Shown here: one piece after another, positions 1-7,386 of the stretch
Layout: each line of letters opens with the position of its first letter
Numbering within the stretch: position 1 is the first letter of the stretch
Assembly (NCBI RefSeq): GCF_002498065.1
Contig: NZ_DAFZ01000099.1
Location: 1-30,512 of the forward strand
Source of the DNA: Methanoculleus sp. UBA208
GTDB lineage: Archaea > Halobacteriota > Methanomicrobia > Methanomicrobiales > Methanoculleaceae
Direction of reading: 5' to 3'
DNA length: 30,512 nt
Program-made: the position numbers and the translations under genes
The notes under the pieces: generated by a model
Told to the model about the DNA's origin: nothing
What the model saw: the letters and a program-made list of their open reading frames with translations, nothing else
Databases searched by the model: none

Positions 1-666
1 CTCCCGGGCCGGGAACGTCGCGACCATCGCCCCGACGATGATCATCGCAAGCGGCGTGGTCACCCCGCCGAGGAGCTCGATCGAGTCGATGAACGGCCCC
101 GGGATCTCCACCGAGCCGAGAAAGAGGGCGAATCCGACGACGGAGGCCGCGATCCCGGGGTTCGCGAGGAGTCGCGGGTCGAACCCCTTCCCCCTCCCCT
201 CGGTGAGCATCGCGATCCCGACCGAGAAGACGAGGACGTTGAAGAAGAGATTGAAGATAGCGACGTAAAAAAGCGATTCTTCCCCGAAGAGCGTCAGGGC
301 GACCGGGAACCCCATGAACCCCACGTTCCCGAAGACGATGGCGAACTGGAGGACCCCTTCCTCCGCGGCCGGGACCCGCATGGCTTTGGAGACCGCCCAG
401 GCGAGGGCGAACGAGAAGACGTAGAGCATCCCGGTCGCGAGGACCAGGATCTCGGCGCCGGCAAGGCGTTCGGGGGTGAAGGGCACCTGCATCGAGGCGA
501 CGATCAGCGCCGGGATGGTGATGTTGATGAGGAGCCCCGAGAGCCCCCGGGTGGCCCGGGGGTCCACGATCTTTGCGGAGACGGCGACGTAGCCTGCGGC
601 GATCAGGAGCACCAGGATGAAGATCTGGTCTGCGACTATCAGGAAATCCGTGATCGCGCCGTTCAT
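1..666 (-). CDS. AEC (auxin efflux carrier) family permease, 3' end off the window
   Basis: The reverse strand is open from an ATG at 666 to the window edge (222 codons), so the C-terminal part is missing. The product is strongly hydrophobic, with an N-terminal segment ILVLLIAAGYVAV and further segments such as LQFAIVFGNVGFMGFPVAL and TPLAMIIVGAMVA. The GNVGFMGFP and TPLAMII motifs are typical of AEC/malate-permease carriers, which are polytopic membrane proteins moving organic acids or amphipathic anions. The substrate cannot be told from sequence. A GGAG lies about 10 nt before the ATG. The family is usually about 300-320 residues, so roughly two thirds is visible. The gene points away from the mobile-element debris that begins beside it. 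Confidence 0.88.
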   Translation of the reverse strand, partial: MNGAITDFLIVADQIFILVLLIAAGYVAVSAKIVDPRATRGLSGLLINITIPALIVASMQVPFTPERLAGAEILVLATGMLYVFSFALAWAVSKAMRVPAAEEGVLQFAIVFGNVGFMGFPVALTLFGEESLFYVAIFNLFFNVLVFSVGIAMLTEGRGKGFDPRLLANPGIAASVVGFALFLGSVEIPGPFIDSIELLGGVTTPLAMIIVGAMVATFPARE

Positions 667-739
667 GAGGGCTCCGCTCCGTCCGGTTCATCAAGGTGGG
701 TGCCGGTACCTCTTTACAGATCCGGGGTCCAAAGGGTGC

Positions 740-785
740 AAGAAAGCCCCCGGCTTGAGCCGTGGGGATGAATTGCACCCCCTGG
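740..785 (+). repeat. Possible right-end remnant of an IS200/IS605-type element
   Basis: The stretch holds an imperfect hairpin at 747-767 (CCCC-CGGC arm, TTGA loop, GCCG-T-GGGG arm with one bulged T) followed by ATGAATTG. A stable subterminal hairpin followed by a short tail is the layout seen at the right end of the tnpB element at 23369-23388 in this window. No tnpB is attached upstream, so this would be a solo end. Assignment is inference from shape only. Confidence 0.33.
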
Positions 786-826
786 TAAGAATACTTTCAC
801 CGCGCACGGGGTACCCTATACCCTGA

Positions 827-1012
827 AGTTGTCCTAAAACGCTGTTACCGGGAGGGGGACACCCCCTCCCGGTCCCTCCCCCCGCGTGACGATAGCCAAT
901 GGGAAGCCGTTTCACCCTCCTGGGTCAGGATGTGGCTCAGATGGTGGATGCCTGAGGAGTAAGGGCTCCGATGAGAGTATACCGAAGGTCCGGAGATCGT
1001 TTTGGGACGACC
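827..1012. mobile_element. MITE-like inverted-repeat element, copy 1 (186 bp)
   Basis: The element begins AGTTGTCCTAAAACG and ends CGTTTTGGGACGACC, an imperfect terminal inverted repeat of about 15 bp. It is flanked on both sides by the same 7 bp, ACCCTGA (820-826 and 1013-1019), which is the expected footprint of transposition. Inside is a perfect palindrome at 847-873 with 12-bp arms and a 3-nt ACA centre. No credible open frame is present, so it could only move with a transposase in trans. The first ~38 bp and the last ~80 bp resemble the element at 25063-25374. The IS family is not recognised. Confidence 0.72.
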
Positions 1013-1048
1013 ACCCTGATAAGTGTCCATGGACGCATGGAGTCTGCA

Positions 1049-1180
1049 ATGAGACACGTCACCCGGTATCGAGTATACCCATCGCACGCTGTTGAGCAAC
1101 GGCTGCTCACCGGCTTTGCGAGGTGCACCTTTGTCCGGAACTGGCCTATGACGCTGTGCTCAAAGACAGAGCGGTTGTAA
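1049..1180 (+). pseudogene. Truncated 5' fragment of a tnpB (IS200/IS605 OrfB)
   Basis: An ATG at 1049 opens a 43-codon frame whose product contains TRYRVYPSHAVEQRLL followed by CTFVRNW. This pattern (Y-x-x-YP, a Q-x-x-L stretch, then C-x-FV-x-NW) is the conserved N-terminus of TnpB/OrfB proteins. The frame stops at 1180, whereas a full TnpB is about 370-480 residues, so only the start remains. It lies 36 bp beyond the element at 827-1012 and runs into the protease fragment that begins in another frame. It is not a copy of the tnpB at 23376-24800, whose N-terminus is different. Confidence 0.5.
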
Positions 1181-1425
1181 CCATGCATGAATTGGGACAT
1201 GCTTTTGATGCGGCTCATGAATATGCACCATATCAGACAGAGACCTATAACAGAGCGTATGAATTTTATGAGCATAATCAGTACTGGCAGACTGTTATGT
1301 GGGGCTGTTTCATGAAAAGCGCCTGGCTGCAATTTTCGGCAAACGATGGCTTTTATGGCGATGCCAACCATGATAACTCGCGGAGAATTACTGAAACGAA
1401 GGGTGTTGTCGCATCCTATTGTTGA
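1123..1425 (+). pseudogene. Fragment of a metzincin-type zinc metalloprotease catalytic domain
   Basis: The frame stays open to a TGA at 1423-1425 and encodes VVTMHELGHAFDAAHEY, a zinc-binding HExxHxxxxxH motif. The usual glycine of the metzincin motif HExxHxxGxxH is Asp here. About 40 residues later NQYWQTVMWGCF could be the Met-turn. The rest of the catalytic domain, the signal peptide and any propeptide are missing, and the upstream sequence merges with the tnpB fragment near 1140-1150. Base composition from 1180 to 1400 is clearly more AT-rich than the surroundings, which suggests imported DNA. The start at 1123 is a convenience (GTG); there is no evidence that it is translated. I infer a decayed gene. 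Confidence 0.55.
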
Positions 1426-1527
1426 GGTCGGGAATCAACTTCCCCTGTTGGTGGTGAGTACAGGTGCCGGCAATAGTTCCCGAAAGGGGTGGAGCGGGCT
1501 TGCCCCTCACCCCTCAGAACAGATCGC

Positions 1528-2391
1528 ATGTGGTTTGCTGAAATGATCCAGAAAAATCCCCTGCTCCCGGCTCTGCTTCTGGTTGGCGTGGCTACAGTGC
1601 TGGCGGCAGGTTTTGCGGTTTTCGGACCCGGCACGGAGGTCGCCGGTACCACAACCCCACAGGAGAGGGCCCTGGTCCATATCGACTCTTTCACGGAGAA
1701 GAGGGACGCCTTGGCCCGGGACCCCGGCGACCTCGGGATCCCGTCGTCAGTCCGGCGGTACGACCTCGCTGTCTACGATACGCAGGCAATCCGGGACCGC
1801 CTGCTCCGCGGCGAACCGCTGACCGTGTACATCGCCGGGCAACCCTATGCGGCGGACCTACAGGAGTCGTTGCACGACCCCGAATCCCGCAGTGTGGGGA
1901 GGCGTTCCTTCACCGGCACGCTTGCCGGGGGCGGCGAGGCGCTTCTGACCGTCAGCGACAGCGTTTTTCTCGCCCGGTTCAGGATCGGCGGCGTCGAGTA
2001 CTACGTGGAGAGCACGGGACAACACGATACCGTATTCCCGGAGAGGATTCTCCACTACGTCTACTCTTCCGCCGACGTCGTACCGGAGGGCCCGCCCGCG
2101 ATGCTGAGCGGCTGCTTCCTCACGCTGTACAACATCAGCAACGGGGAGCTGGAAGATTCCGGATACCCTGCAAACTGGACTGAGGCCGACTTCAGAAACG
2201 CCGGCTACGAGATCGCCCGGCTCACCGATGCCGATCTCGCCGAACTCCCCACAGTGAACGAAACCCTCCACAGCGGCGGCCTGGAGGTGCCGCTATCCGA
2301 AGACGAGGCGGTGCGTATCGCAAAGAGTTACCGGGGGAAGATCGTGGAGTATCGTGGGAGTTACTATCTGATCGACTTCATTGTAAGTTAG
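1528..2391 (+). CDS. Membrane-anchored exported protein resembling a metalloprotease propeptide
   Basis: A 287-residue product from the ATG at 1528. The frame is open further upstream, but an N-terminal hydrophobic segment (about residues 11-33, LLPALLLVGVATVLAAGFAV) right after MWFAEMIQKN makes this the natural start. The remainder is hydrophilic and presumably outside the cell. The middle contains RRYDLAVYDTQAIRDRL, then FTGTLAGGGEALLTVSDSVF and GGVEYYVES. This is the strand pattern of reprolysin/ADAM-like propeptides (F-x-G-x-v-x-G ... s-x-V-x-l ... G-x-x-Y-x-ie). No HExxH is present, so it is not itself a protease. The 268-residue protein at 7466-8272 has a similar core. A role as stand-alone inhibitor or surface protein is guesswork. 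Confidence 0.6.
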   Translation: MWFAEMIQKNPLLPALLLVGVATVLAAGFAVFGPGTEVAGTTTPQERALVHIDSFTEKRDALARDPGDLGIPSSVRRYDLAVYDTQAIRDRLLRGEPLTVYIAGQPYAADLQESLHDPESRSVGRRSFTGTLAGGGEALLTVSDSVFLARFRIGGVEYYVESTGQHDTVFPERILHYVYSSADVVPEGPPAMLSGCFLTLYNISNGELEDSGYPANWTEADFRNAGYEIARLTDADLAELPTVNETLHSGGLEVPLSEDEAVRIAKSYRGKIVEYRGSYYLIDFIVS

Positions 2392-2465
2392 GCAGTACCG
2401 GAGGTGCGGCAGGGGATTCCGGCCCCACGGCCCGGGAGAAGGCGTCTGTGCGACTGGGAGAGAAA

Positions 2466-2939
2466 CTACTCCGGTATAGAGGGGTTTCCTCGCCGGCACC
2501 GCACCGCAAGGCACCAGAGCACGACCGTCACACCGAGGAGCGCCTCGCCCACGTAGAGAATGAGGGGTTCCCGGACGACGCTCCCCCCCTGGACGGCGAA
2601 ACCGCGGAGATACGATGTCACGCAGAGCAATCCGGCCGTCATGGCAACGAGGGACGTACCGAGGATGATGATGATCCGGTGATCTCTCCCCGGATGAAGG
2701 ATCCGCCGCCCCTTCTTCGTCAGGGCGTAGTCCCGCCATTTCCGGGCATTCTCGTGAGTCACGAGATCCGCGTCGGCGAGAACACTGAGATGCTCATGAA
2801 CGGTCGACCTTGCAAGACCGAGCCCGTCGGCGAGCTCGCTCATCGTCATGGGCCGGGTATCGAGCGATTTGAGGATAGCGACCCGGACGTCCGAGGATAG
2901 CGCAGCGATATCGCCCCGGTCGATTGTGACTTTTTCCAT
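2466..2939 (-). CDS. Winged-helix (ArsR-like) regulator with two C-terminal membrane helices
   Basis: A 157-residue protein from the ATG at 2939; the frame extends to 3086, but that would overlap the neighbouring gene and adds no conserved sequence. Residues about 10-80 form a winged helix: ALSSDVRVAILKSLDTRP, MTMSELADGLGLARSTVHEH (recognition helix) and LVTHENARKWRDYALTKKGR (wing). Two hydrophobic segments follow, IIIILGTSLVAMTAGLLCV and LILYVGEALLGVTVVLWCLA, so the DNA-binding domain should be tethered to the inner face of the membrane. It is the last gene of the leftward run starting at 5369 (103-nt gap to the gene before it). It is therefore a candidate regulator of that operon, possibly acting at the palindromes at 5457 and 5605. 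That link is inference. Confidence 0.82.
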   Translation of the reverse strand: MEKVTIDRGDIAALSSDVRVAILKSLDTRPMTMSELADGLGLARSTVHEHLSVLADADLVTHENARKWRDYALTKKGRRILHPGRDHRIIIILGTSLVAMTAGLLCVTSYLRGFAVQGGSVVREPLILYVGEALLGVTVVLWCLAVRCRRGNPSIPE

Positions 2940-3042
2940 GGTCTGCCCCGAAATGATCTGATATTCTTCTGCCGGTAGGGAAAAGCGTTCCGGAACGGTC
3001 CCGGGCTCCGGTAAGGCCGAAAAAAGGGTGTGTCGTTCCCCG

Positions 3043-3858
3043 TCACTCCGCCCGGATAGTCGGCGGCGGGACCGGTTTAGGTGCATCTCTCCCCGCTACG
3101 ACGAAAGTCGCCGATCCCCTGGGGGGGCGGGCCGTGTTGAGGTTGGGGTCAGGGGTAGAGCCGGGGGCGATCTCCTCTTTCCAGGAGACGTTGGAACCCG
3201 GTATGGTGACGGTCGCCCGCCGGAAGTCGAAGTCGATCGGTGTGCGGTTCGGGGTCGTGAAGGTGTCCGGGGCGGCAAGACCGATCGTCAGGTAGAGGAG
3301 TTCCTCCGGGCCGGGCCGCGGGAGGTCCGCCGTCACCCGCACTTCGCGCCACTCCCCGGCGGCGAGGTCGTTGATAGGCAGCGTGGTCGTGGCGCCGGGG
3401 AGGACATCGCCCTCCGGCGACCCCGTGGTGGCGTTCAGGCGCTCAACTCCCGTCGTCACGGCAAGATCAGCCCGGGCGCAGTCTTCACCAGCGAGGTTCC
3501 GGACGAAGAAGTCGAGGCTGATTTTACCGTCCTCGATCGCGATATCGGGGGTGTACCGGATATCCTCCGGATGCGCCGGGTCGAGGCTGTAGCGGTCATC
3601 GAGGGAGATGGTCCGGTTCCAGGCGGCGGCGTTTTGCAGGCGCCAGGTCTCGTTCATCCCGTCGTAGACGATCACCGGGCTCTCGTAGGGATCGCGGTAC
3701 TCGAACCCCGGTCCGAACGGCAGTATCCAGTCCACCCGCTTGAGCGGTTCCTGCACGTGCTGGTGCCCAGGGGGAAAGGCCGCAAGTATGGCGAGGTTTG
3801 CCGCAGCAAGGATGAGAACGGCGCCGATACCGAGCCATACCCACGTCTTCGAGTGCAT
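3043..3858 (-). CDS. Exported or membrane-anchored protein of unknown function
   Basis: A 271-residue product with one N-terminal hydrophobic segment (VWLGIGAVLILAAANLAILA, about residues 7-26) that acts as a signal peptide or anchor. The rest is polar, rich in Asp, Pro and Thr, with several N-x-S/T sites, and looks like beta-sandwich surface domains (for example DGKISLDFFVRNLAGEDCAR and GEWREVRVTADLPRPG, reminiscent of CARDB-like or other Ig-like folds). No catalytic motif was seen. It follows the PepSY gene by 26 nt on the same strand, so it is probably part of the same operon. The C-terminus is Pro-rich (PKPVPPPTIRAE). I do not recognise a family. Confidence 0.6.
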   Translation of the reverse strand: MHSKTWVWLGIGAVLILAAANLAILAAFPPGHQHVQEPLKRVDWILPFGPGFEYRDPYESPVIVYDGMNETWRLQNAAAWNRTISLDDRYSLDPAHPEDIRYTPDIAIEDGKISLDFFVRNLAGEDCARADLAVTTGVERLNATTGSPEGDVLPGATTTLPINDLAAGEWREVRVTADLPRPGPEELLYLTIGLAAPDTFTTPNRTPIDFDFRRATVTIPGSNVSWKEEIAPGSTPDPNLNTARPPRGSATFVVAGRDAPKPVPPPTIRAE

Positions 3859-3884
3859 TGTATCACATTAGGAAAAGAGGTGAT

Positions 3885-4661
3885 TTAGAGGTATGGACTC
3901 ACCATCAGCACTTCTCCGGTCTGTGCGTCGATGATGACGAGCCCTCCCTGGAGGACATGATCCACAGGCTCGCCTCTTATCGTAATCACCCATGTCAGCG
4001 TCTGTGCGTCCGGTCGGGTGTACTCAACGGAGAGGTCGGCCGTTGCATTGGTCACCCGGATTCCCGGGAACTGCCCGGCTGCGATCTTCAGCGCCTCGTC
4101 CCGGGAAAGTTTCGGTTCAAGCGAGCATTCGATCTCCCGCTGGATCCCGAGGTACGAGATGATCTCGCCGGTGCTCGGGTTAAGGTTCACGACGACTGTG
4201 TTCGGCGTGAGGACACCGCTGATCTCTTCTCTCCAGATGTACGAATACTCGCTGCCCGCATCGCCGTGAGAAACCAGGTCCGATCTGGTAAGCCGCATGT
4301 TCTTCTTCCCAAAGCCGCTGTACTTCTCTTCGGCGTAGGCCCTTGCCGTTGCTTCGGCTGCGGCCCGATCCAGCCGGACATCGCGGGAATCCTTCCGTGC
4401 GGAGTCGAACGTGGCACGTTCGACCGCCCCGGTCCGGGCGTTGACGTAAATCTGTCCGTCTCCGGTACCAAAGACATAGTACTCTCCCAGATTCAGGCGT
4501 TCGGTCTTCTGGTACTGGACGGTTGCGTCGGGTGCGTTAAGAAAGTCCTGTGCTCTTTCTTTCGCAGTATCCACCCCGATCGGAGCGCTGGCGCCGGCCG
4601 CCGACACGACCGAGACCGCGACGACGAGGCATAGCATTGCAACAATGTGTATCCGTTTCAT
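3885..4661 (-). CDS. Secreted PepSY-domain protein
   Basis: A 258-residue protein with a signal peptide (MKRIHIVAMLCLVVAVSVVS, cleavage likely after AAGASA). Three tandem stretches have the PepSY pattern of a helix beginning near 'eA...A..f' followed by strands ending 'v..nartGeV': about residues 30-85 (ending IYVNARTGAVE), 95-175 (ending VVNLNPSTGEIISYLG) and 188-258 (ending LVIIDAQTGEVLMVSPYL). PepSY domains are often found in propeptides or inhibitors of secreted proteases. The gene directly follows a secreted caspase-like protease with only 15 nt between them, and a strong GAGGTGA ribosome site precedes its ATG. I infer that it may chaperone or restrain that protease; the sequence alone does not prove it. 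Confidence 0.75.
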   Translation of the reverse strand: MKRIHIVAMLCLVVAVSVVSAAGASAPIGVDTAKERAQDFLNAPDATVQYQKTERLNLGEYYVFGTGDGQIYVNARTGAVERATFDSARKDSRDVRLDRAAAEATARAYAEEKYSGFGKKNMRLTRSDLVSHGDAGSEYSYIWREEISGVLTPNTVVVNLNPSTGEIISYLGIQREIECSLEPKLSRDEALKIAAGQFPGIRVTNATADLSVEYTRPDAQTLTWVITIRGEPVDHVLQGGLVIIDAQTGEVLMVSPYL

Positions 4662-4676
4662 GATTGAATCACCTCA

Positions 4677-5369
4677 TTAATAGACTCCGTAGCGAGCGGG
4701 AGTGAGACAACTGTTGTAACTGCCGGAGATCTCGTAGGTGTCCACTCCGTGGTAACCGAACGGCCAGTGCAAGTAGCAGTCGTCCTTTGCATTGCTTGCG
4801 GCGCTTGCAACGGTCTCCCCGTTTCGCAACCGGTCCCAGAAGCTCCCGGACCAGCACTTTCCGTTTTCGACCTCGACCTCGCCGTCGAACCCCAGGCAGA
4901 TGTCTGCGCCTTTGTTCATGGTCTGCTGGAGAAGATCTCCGTTGTAAGGGTTGTAGTGGGACGTATGGCAGGCGAGGTAGACCGCGAGCAGGACATCCCT
5001 GATGTCGGTCCCGTAATCAGATATGTAATACTGGTAGTTTCCCGGGTAGTGGCCGTCGGTGTCGGCAAGTATCCAGGATTCCGAGGAGAACTTTATCCCA
5101 CCGCCTTTATGCGAGTCGTCGTAGTAGAGGCCGTGACCGTTGAAGAAGAATACAGCGTCCGACCTGAACTGACTGTAAGCCGTCGACGCATGTGCATTCG
5201 TGGACGACGAGCTGGAGTAGTATATCGCAGCCTGATCCACCCGTGTGTCGTAGGCTGTCGGCGTCGTATCCGAACAGTCATAGTTGTGCGTGAGTGGTGC
5301 GGCGCTGGCGGCAGCAGGCAGAGCCGCGAGCAGGAAGAGTGCTGCCAGCATGAATAACCATCGTTTCAT
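4677..5369 (-). CDS. Secreted caspase-like (clan CD type) cysteine protease candidate
   Basis: A 230-residue protein with a classical signal peptide (WLFMLAALFLLAALPAAASA). The mature part carries DAVFFFNGHG (His79-Gly80 at the end of a hydrophobic strand) and, 55 residues on, VLLAVYLACHTS (Cys134 after a second hydrophobic strand). A strand ending in HG and a strand ending in A/G-C is the catalytic His-Cys arrangement of caspase-fold (clan CD, C14/C25/CHAT-like) peptidases. The C-terminal half contains GADICLGFDGEV and GSFWDRLRNGETV, where substrate-pocket segments would lie. It is the first gene of a leftward operon with the PepSY gene. The promoter at 5436-5443 and the palindrome at 5457-5474 are upstream. 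Catalysis and target are inferred; an inactive homologue is possible. Confidence 0.68.
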   Translation of the reverse strand: MKRWLFMLAALFLLAALPAAASAAPLTHNYDCSDTTPTAYDTRVDQAAIYYSSSSSTNAHASTAYSQFRSDAVFFFNGHGLYYDDSHKGGGIKFSSESWILADTDGHYPGNYQYYISDYGTDIRDVLLAVYLACHTSHYNPYNGDLLQQTMNKGADICLGFDGEVEVENGKCWSGSFWDRLRNGETVASAASNAKDDCYLHWPFGYHGVDTYEISGSYNSCLTPARYGVY

Positions 5370-5435
5370 AAGTATCCCTCAAGGAGCGTCCGGGCGTCCC
5401 TGCACCCGGAACTAAACCCGAATTCGAGGGGGAAT

Positions 5436-5474
5436 CTTATAAAGCCCGCTGTCGTCGTTCGGTTCTGGCCGAAC
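5436..5474 (-). promoter_or_regulatory. Leftward promoter: TATA box with upstream 18-bp palindrome
   Basis: Read leftwards, the palindrome GTTCGGCCAGAACCGAAC (5474-5457) is followed by 13 nt and then TTTATAAG (5443-5436). A start of transcription near 5413 would give a leader of about 44 nt before the protease ATG at 5369. The palindrome has perfect 6-bp arms (GTTCGG/CCGAAC). Its place just upstream of the TATA/BRE region suits an activator. Confidence 0.6.
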
Positions 5475-5604
5475 AAATCTTAAACTTTGCGATCTGCTGC
5501 ATGGTGGATGGGTAAAGGTGCGGCTGTCCGGGACTGTGGAGTGTCGGCGGGTCCTGCCTCCAGGGGCAGGGATTATTGTCCTGCCATAAGAAGGTTTATC
5601 GTGC

Positions 5605-5643
5605 GTTCGGTTCCAGCCGAACGATGCCTGCTGATTTTATATG
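5605..5643 (+). promoter_or_regulatory. Rightward promoter: TATA box with upstream 18-bp palindrome
   Basis: GTTCGGTTCCAGCCGAAC (5605-5622) is followed by 13 nt and then TTTATATG (5636-5643), the same geometry as the divergent promoter at 5436-5474. Transcription would start near 5667, leaving a leader of about 165 nt before the ATG at 5831. The rest of the 5370-5830 intergenic region holds a CCTGCC/GGCAGG hairpin near 5553 and a C/G-rich stem just ahead of the ribosome site; no further gene was recognised. Confidence 0.55.
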
Positions 5644-5830
5644 CTCTAACGACCCAGAATCGCATCGGGTGCCGCATGCGGTACCCGTTTGTGTGCGGGG
5701 GTCGCCCATCCCCAGGTCTGACGCCCCGGATGAAGAACCCCGCGTGCCCGGAGGCAATGGGATGTACGCGTTCTCCGTACTTAAACGTGTGTCTCTCCTG
5801 CCTCCGGGGAGAAAACTGGAGGAAAAACAC

Positions 5831-6826
5831 ATGAACGGAAAAGTTGGAGTTTGAGCAGTCTCCGTGCTTCTGGCGATGCTGCTGGTGAGTGCGGTAGTTG
5901 CAGTGCCTGGAGCGGCCGAACAGTATGAATCTGCCGATCCAGTAGTTATCCGAGAATGCCTGCCTGCAAAAGAAGAAGTAGAGAAGCTCAATGAGTTTGA
6001 AAGCCCTGTAGCGATACTTATCGACGAATTGAAGTCTAAAAACTATACAACTGAGGACATTACGAGAGAACTGGCGAAACAGGGTTATGGTTGGGATCCC
6101 AAAACCGGAGCTTGCTGGAAGGGGACGCCTCCTTCAGCTGAAGAAATGAAAATCATTCAGAAAATTCGTGGTTCAGACTACTCACCATTTGATGCCGAAG
6201 TAGGTACGAGAGCACTTGAACAGGCCCTCCAGATGATGTACGTCACAAATAACAACGTATACAGGGGAATCAACACATATATGAAGCCAAGCCAGATGAT
6301 CGTCGAACAAGAAGGGACGTATCAACATGTGATTACGACACATGTTGGAAGGAAGCCGAATCCCTCGACCGAATGCTGGACCGAAGTGGGTGTTGCAAGG
6401 TCTGTCCCGGATAACGTGAAACAGCGCTTTACGTACGATAATGATGAAGGTGGGTGGCAGTTCCACGGCGAAACCGATTCGTCAACCTACAGGAACTACA
6501 TCATCTACGTAACCGACACATATGAAAGCAGTGGTTACCTGTACCATATCTGGATCGATGGAGAGTGGGTGCGGAGCGGGCACCTGGCGTTCAGAGAAAA
6601 CGATGTTAACTATGCCAATGAGATCTGGTCGGACGAGAGTGTTCCTGCCTGGACCGACGACTCAGGTATTGCGGTTTATCAAGACGGTTTCCTCTATCAG
6701 GGGAATGGTGCGGTGTGGTGGAACGCGGAAGTTCCCACGCAGTGGTTCAGTTCTCCTGTTCCCTGTCCGATACGAGAATCCCACAGCATAGTAGGAAACG
6801 CATGGAAGTACTTTACCTGGATCTGA
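5831..6826 (+). pseudogene. Exported protein gene of unknown function with an in-frame TGA at codon 8
   Basis: A strong GGAGG lies 8 nt before an ATG at 5831. From there the frame reads MNGKVGV, TGA (5852-5854), then AVSVLLAMLLVSAVVAVPG and on to 6826. Together these make a normal signal peptide interrupted by one stop. A GTG at 5864 could start a 320-residue version with a shortened signal sequence but has no well-placed ribosome site. The mature protein has YVTNNNVYRGINTYMKPSQM, a Trp/Tyr/Asp-rich middle (YIIYVTDTYE, YLYHIWIDGEW) and a hydrophobic end, consistent with a beta-rich secreted domain. I do not recognise the family. Base composition is more AT-rich than in neighbours. The stop may be a real nonsense mutation, a sequencing error, or bypassed by the GTG start. 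Confidence 0.6.
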
Positions 6827-6827
6827 T

Positions 6828-7277
6828 ATGACAGAACGGTTGTTCGTAACAGGAGTGATCATTCTCATTTTTGCAACACTTTTATCCGGCTGCATGGAGA
6901 CGGAGGACGGACCTGCGGCCCCTCCCGAACTTTCGGAGGACGAGAAAGCGGAAGCGGTTCGAATTGCCCTGGAGAACACCACCGTGAGGGAGTATCTCTC
7001 TGGAGAATACGAGATCCGGGATGTGTACTACGATACACTGACAGGCGCCTCCGGGGGCGTGGAACGGTCGGAACGGTTGCCCGTTGTCAGCATAGATACC
7101 AAAGACGTGCGTCTCTGGGTCTTCGTGGACCTGGAGAAGGAGGCGGTAGTTGCCGTCACAAAGAGTTACAAACGTACTCCCGTCATCGTCCCTCCGGCAA
7201 CGCAGCCGGGATCGACGCCACCCGTGGCCGAAGCGCCCACGGTGCCGGTCCCCACGCCCACCGGGACGCACCCGTAG
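6828..7277 (+). CDS. Small lipoprotein
   Basis: A 149-residue product starting one base after the preceding stop codon, so it is probably translationally coupled. The N-terminus is a lipoprotein signal, LFVTGVIILIFATLLSGC, with the lipobox LSGC placing the lipidated cysteine at about residue 22. The mature part has an acidic helix (PPELSEDEKAEAVRIALENT), a short mixed region with VSIDTKDVRLWVFVDLEKEA resembling a PepSY/YcdB-like strand pair, and a Pro/Thr-rich tail (PPATQPGSTPP) typical of extracytoplasmic linkers. Function unknown. It shares the promoter of the interrupted gene upstream. Confidence 0.75.
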   Translation: MTERLFVTGVIILIFATLLSGCMETEDGPAAPPELSEDEKAEAVRIALENTTVREYLSGEYEIRDVYYDTLTGASGGVERSERLPVVSIDTKDVRLWVFVDLEKEAVVAVTKSYKRTPVIVPPATQPGSTPPVAEAPTVPVPTPTGTHP

Positions 7278-7386
7278 GGAGTCGTGTTCTTACCGGACGG
7301 AGGGGACACAATCGAACCCTGATCCGGTTTGGCCCGGGTTCCCGGCGCATTGCGACCGGGTCCGGGTCGGAGATCGAGCGAGCAGG

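Noticed and set aside
1049..1180. TnpB fragment as a copy of the tnpB at 23376
   Set aside because: Its N-terminal motif (RYRVYP ... CTFVRNW) does not match the N-terminus of that protein, so it comes from a different lineage.
5852..5854. TGA as a selenocysteine or pyrrolysine-like recoded codon
   Set aside because: It falls inside a signal peptide where such a residue has no use, TGA is not the pyrrolysine codon, and no SECIS-like structure was seen.
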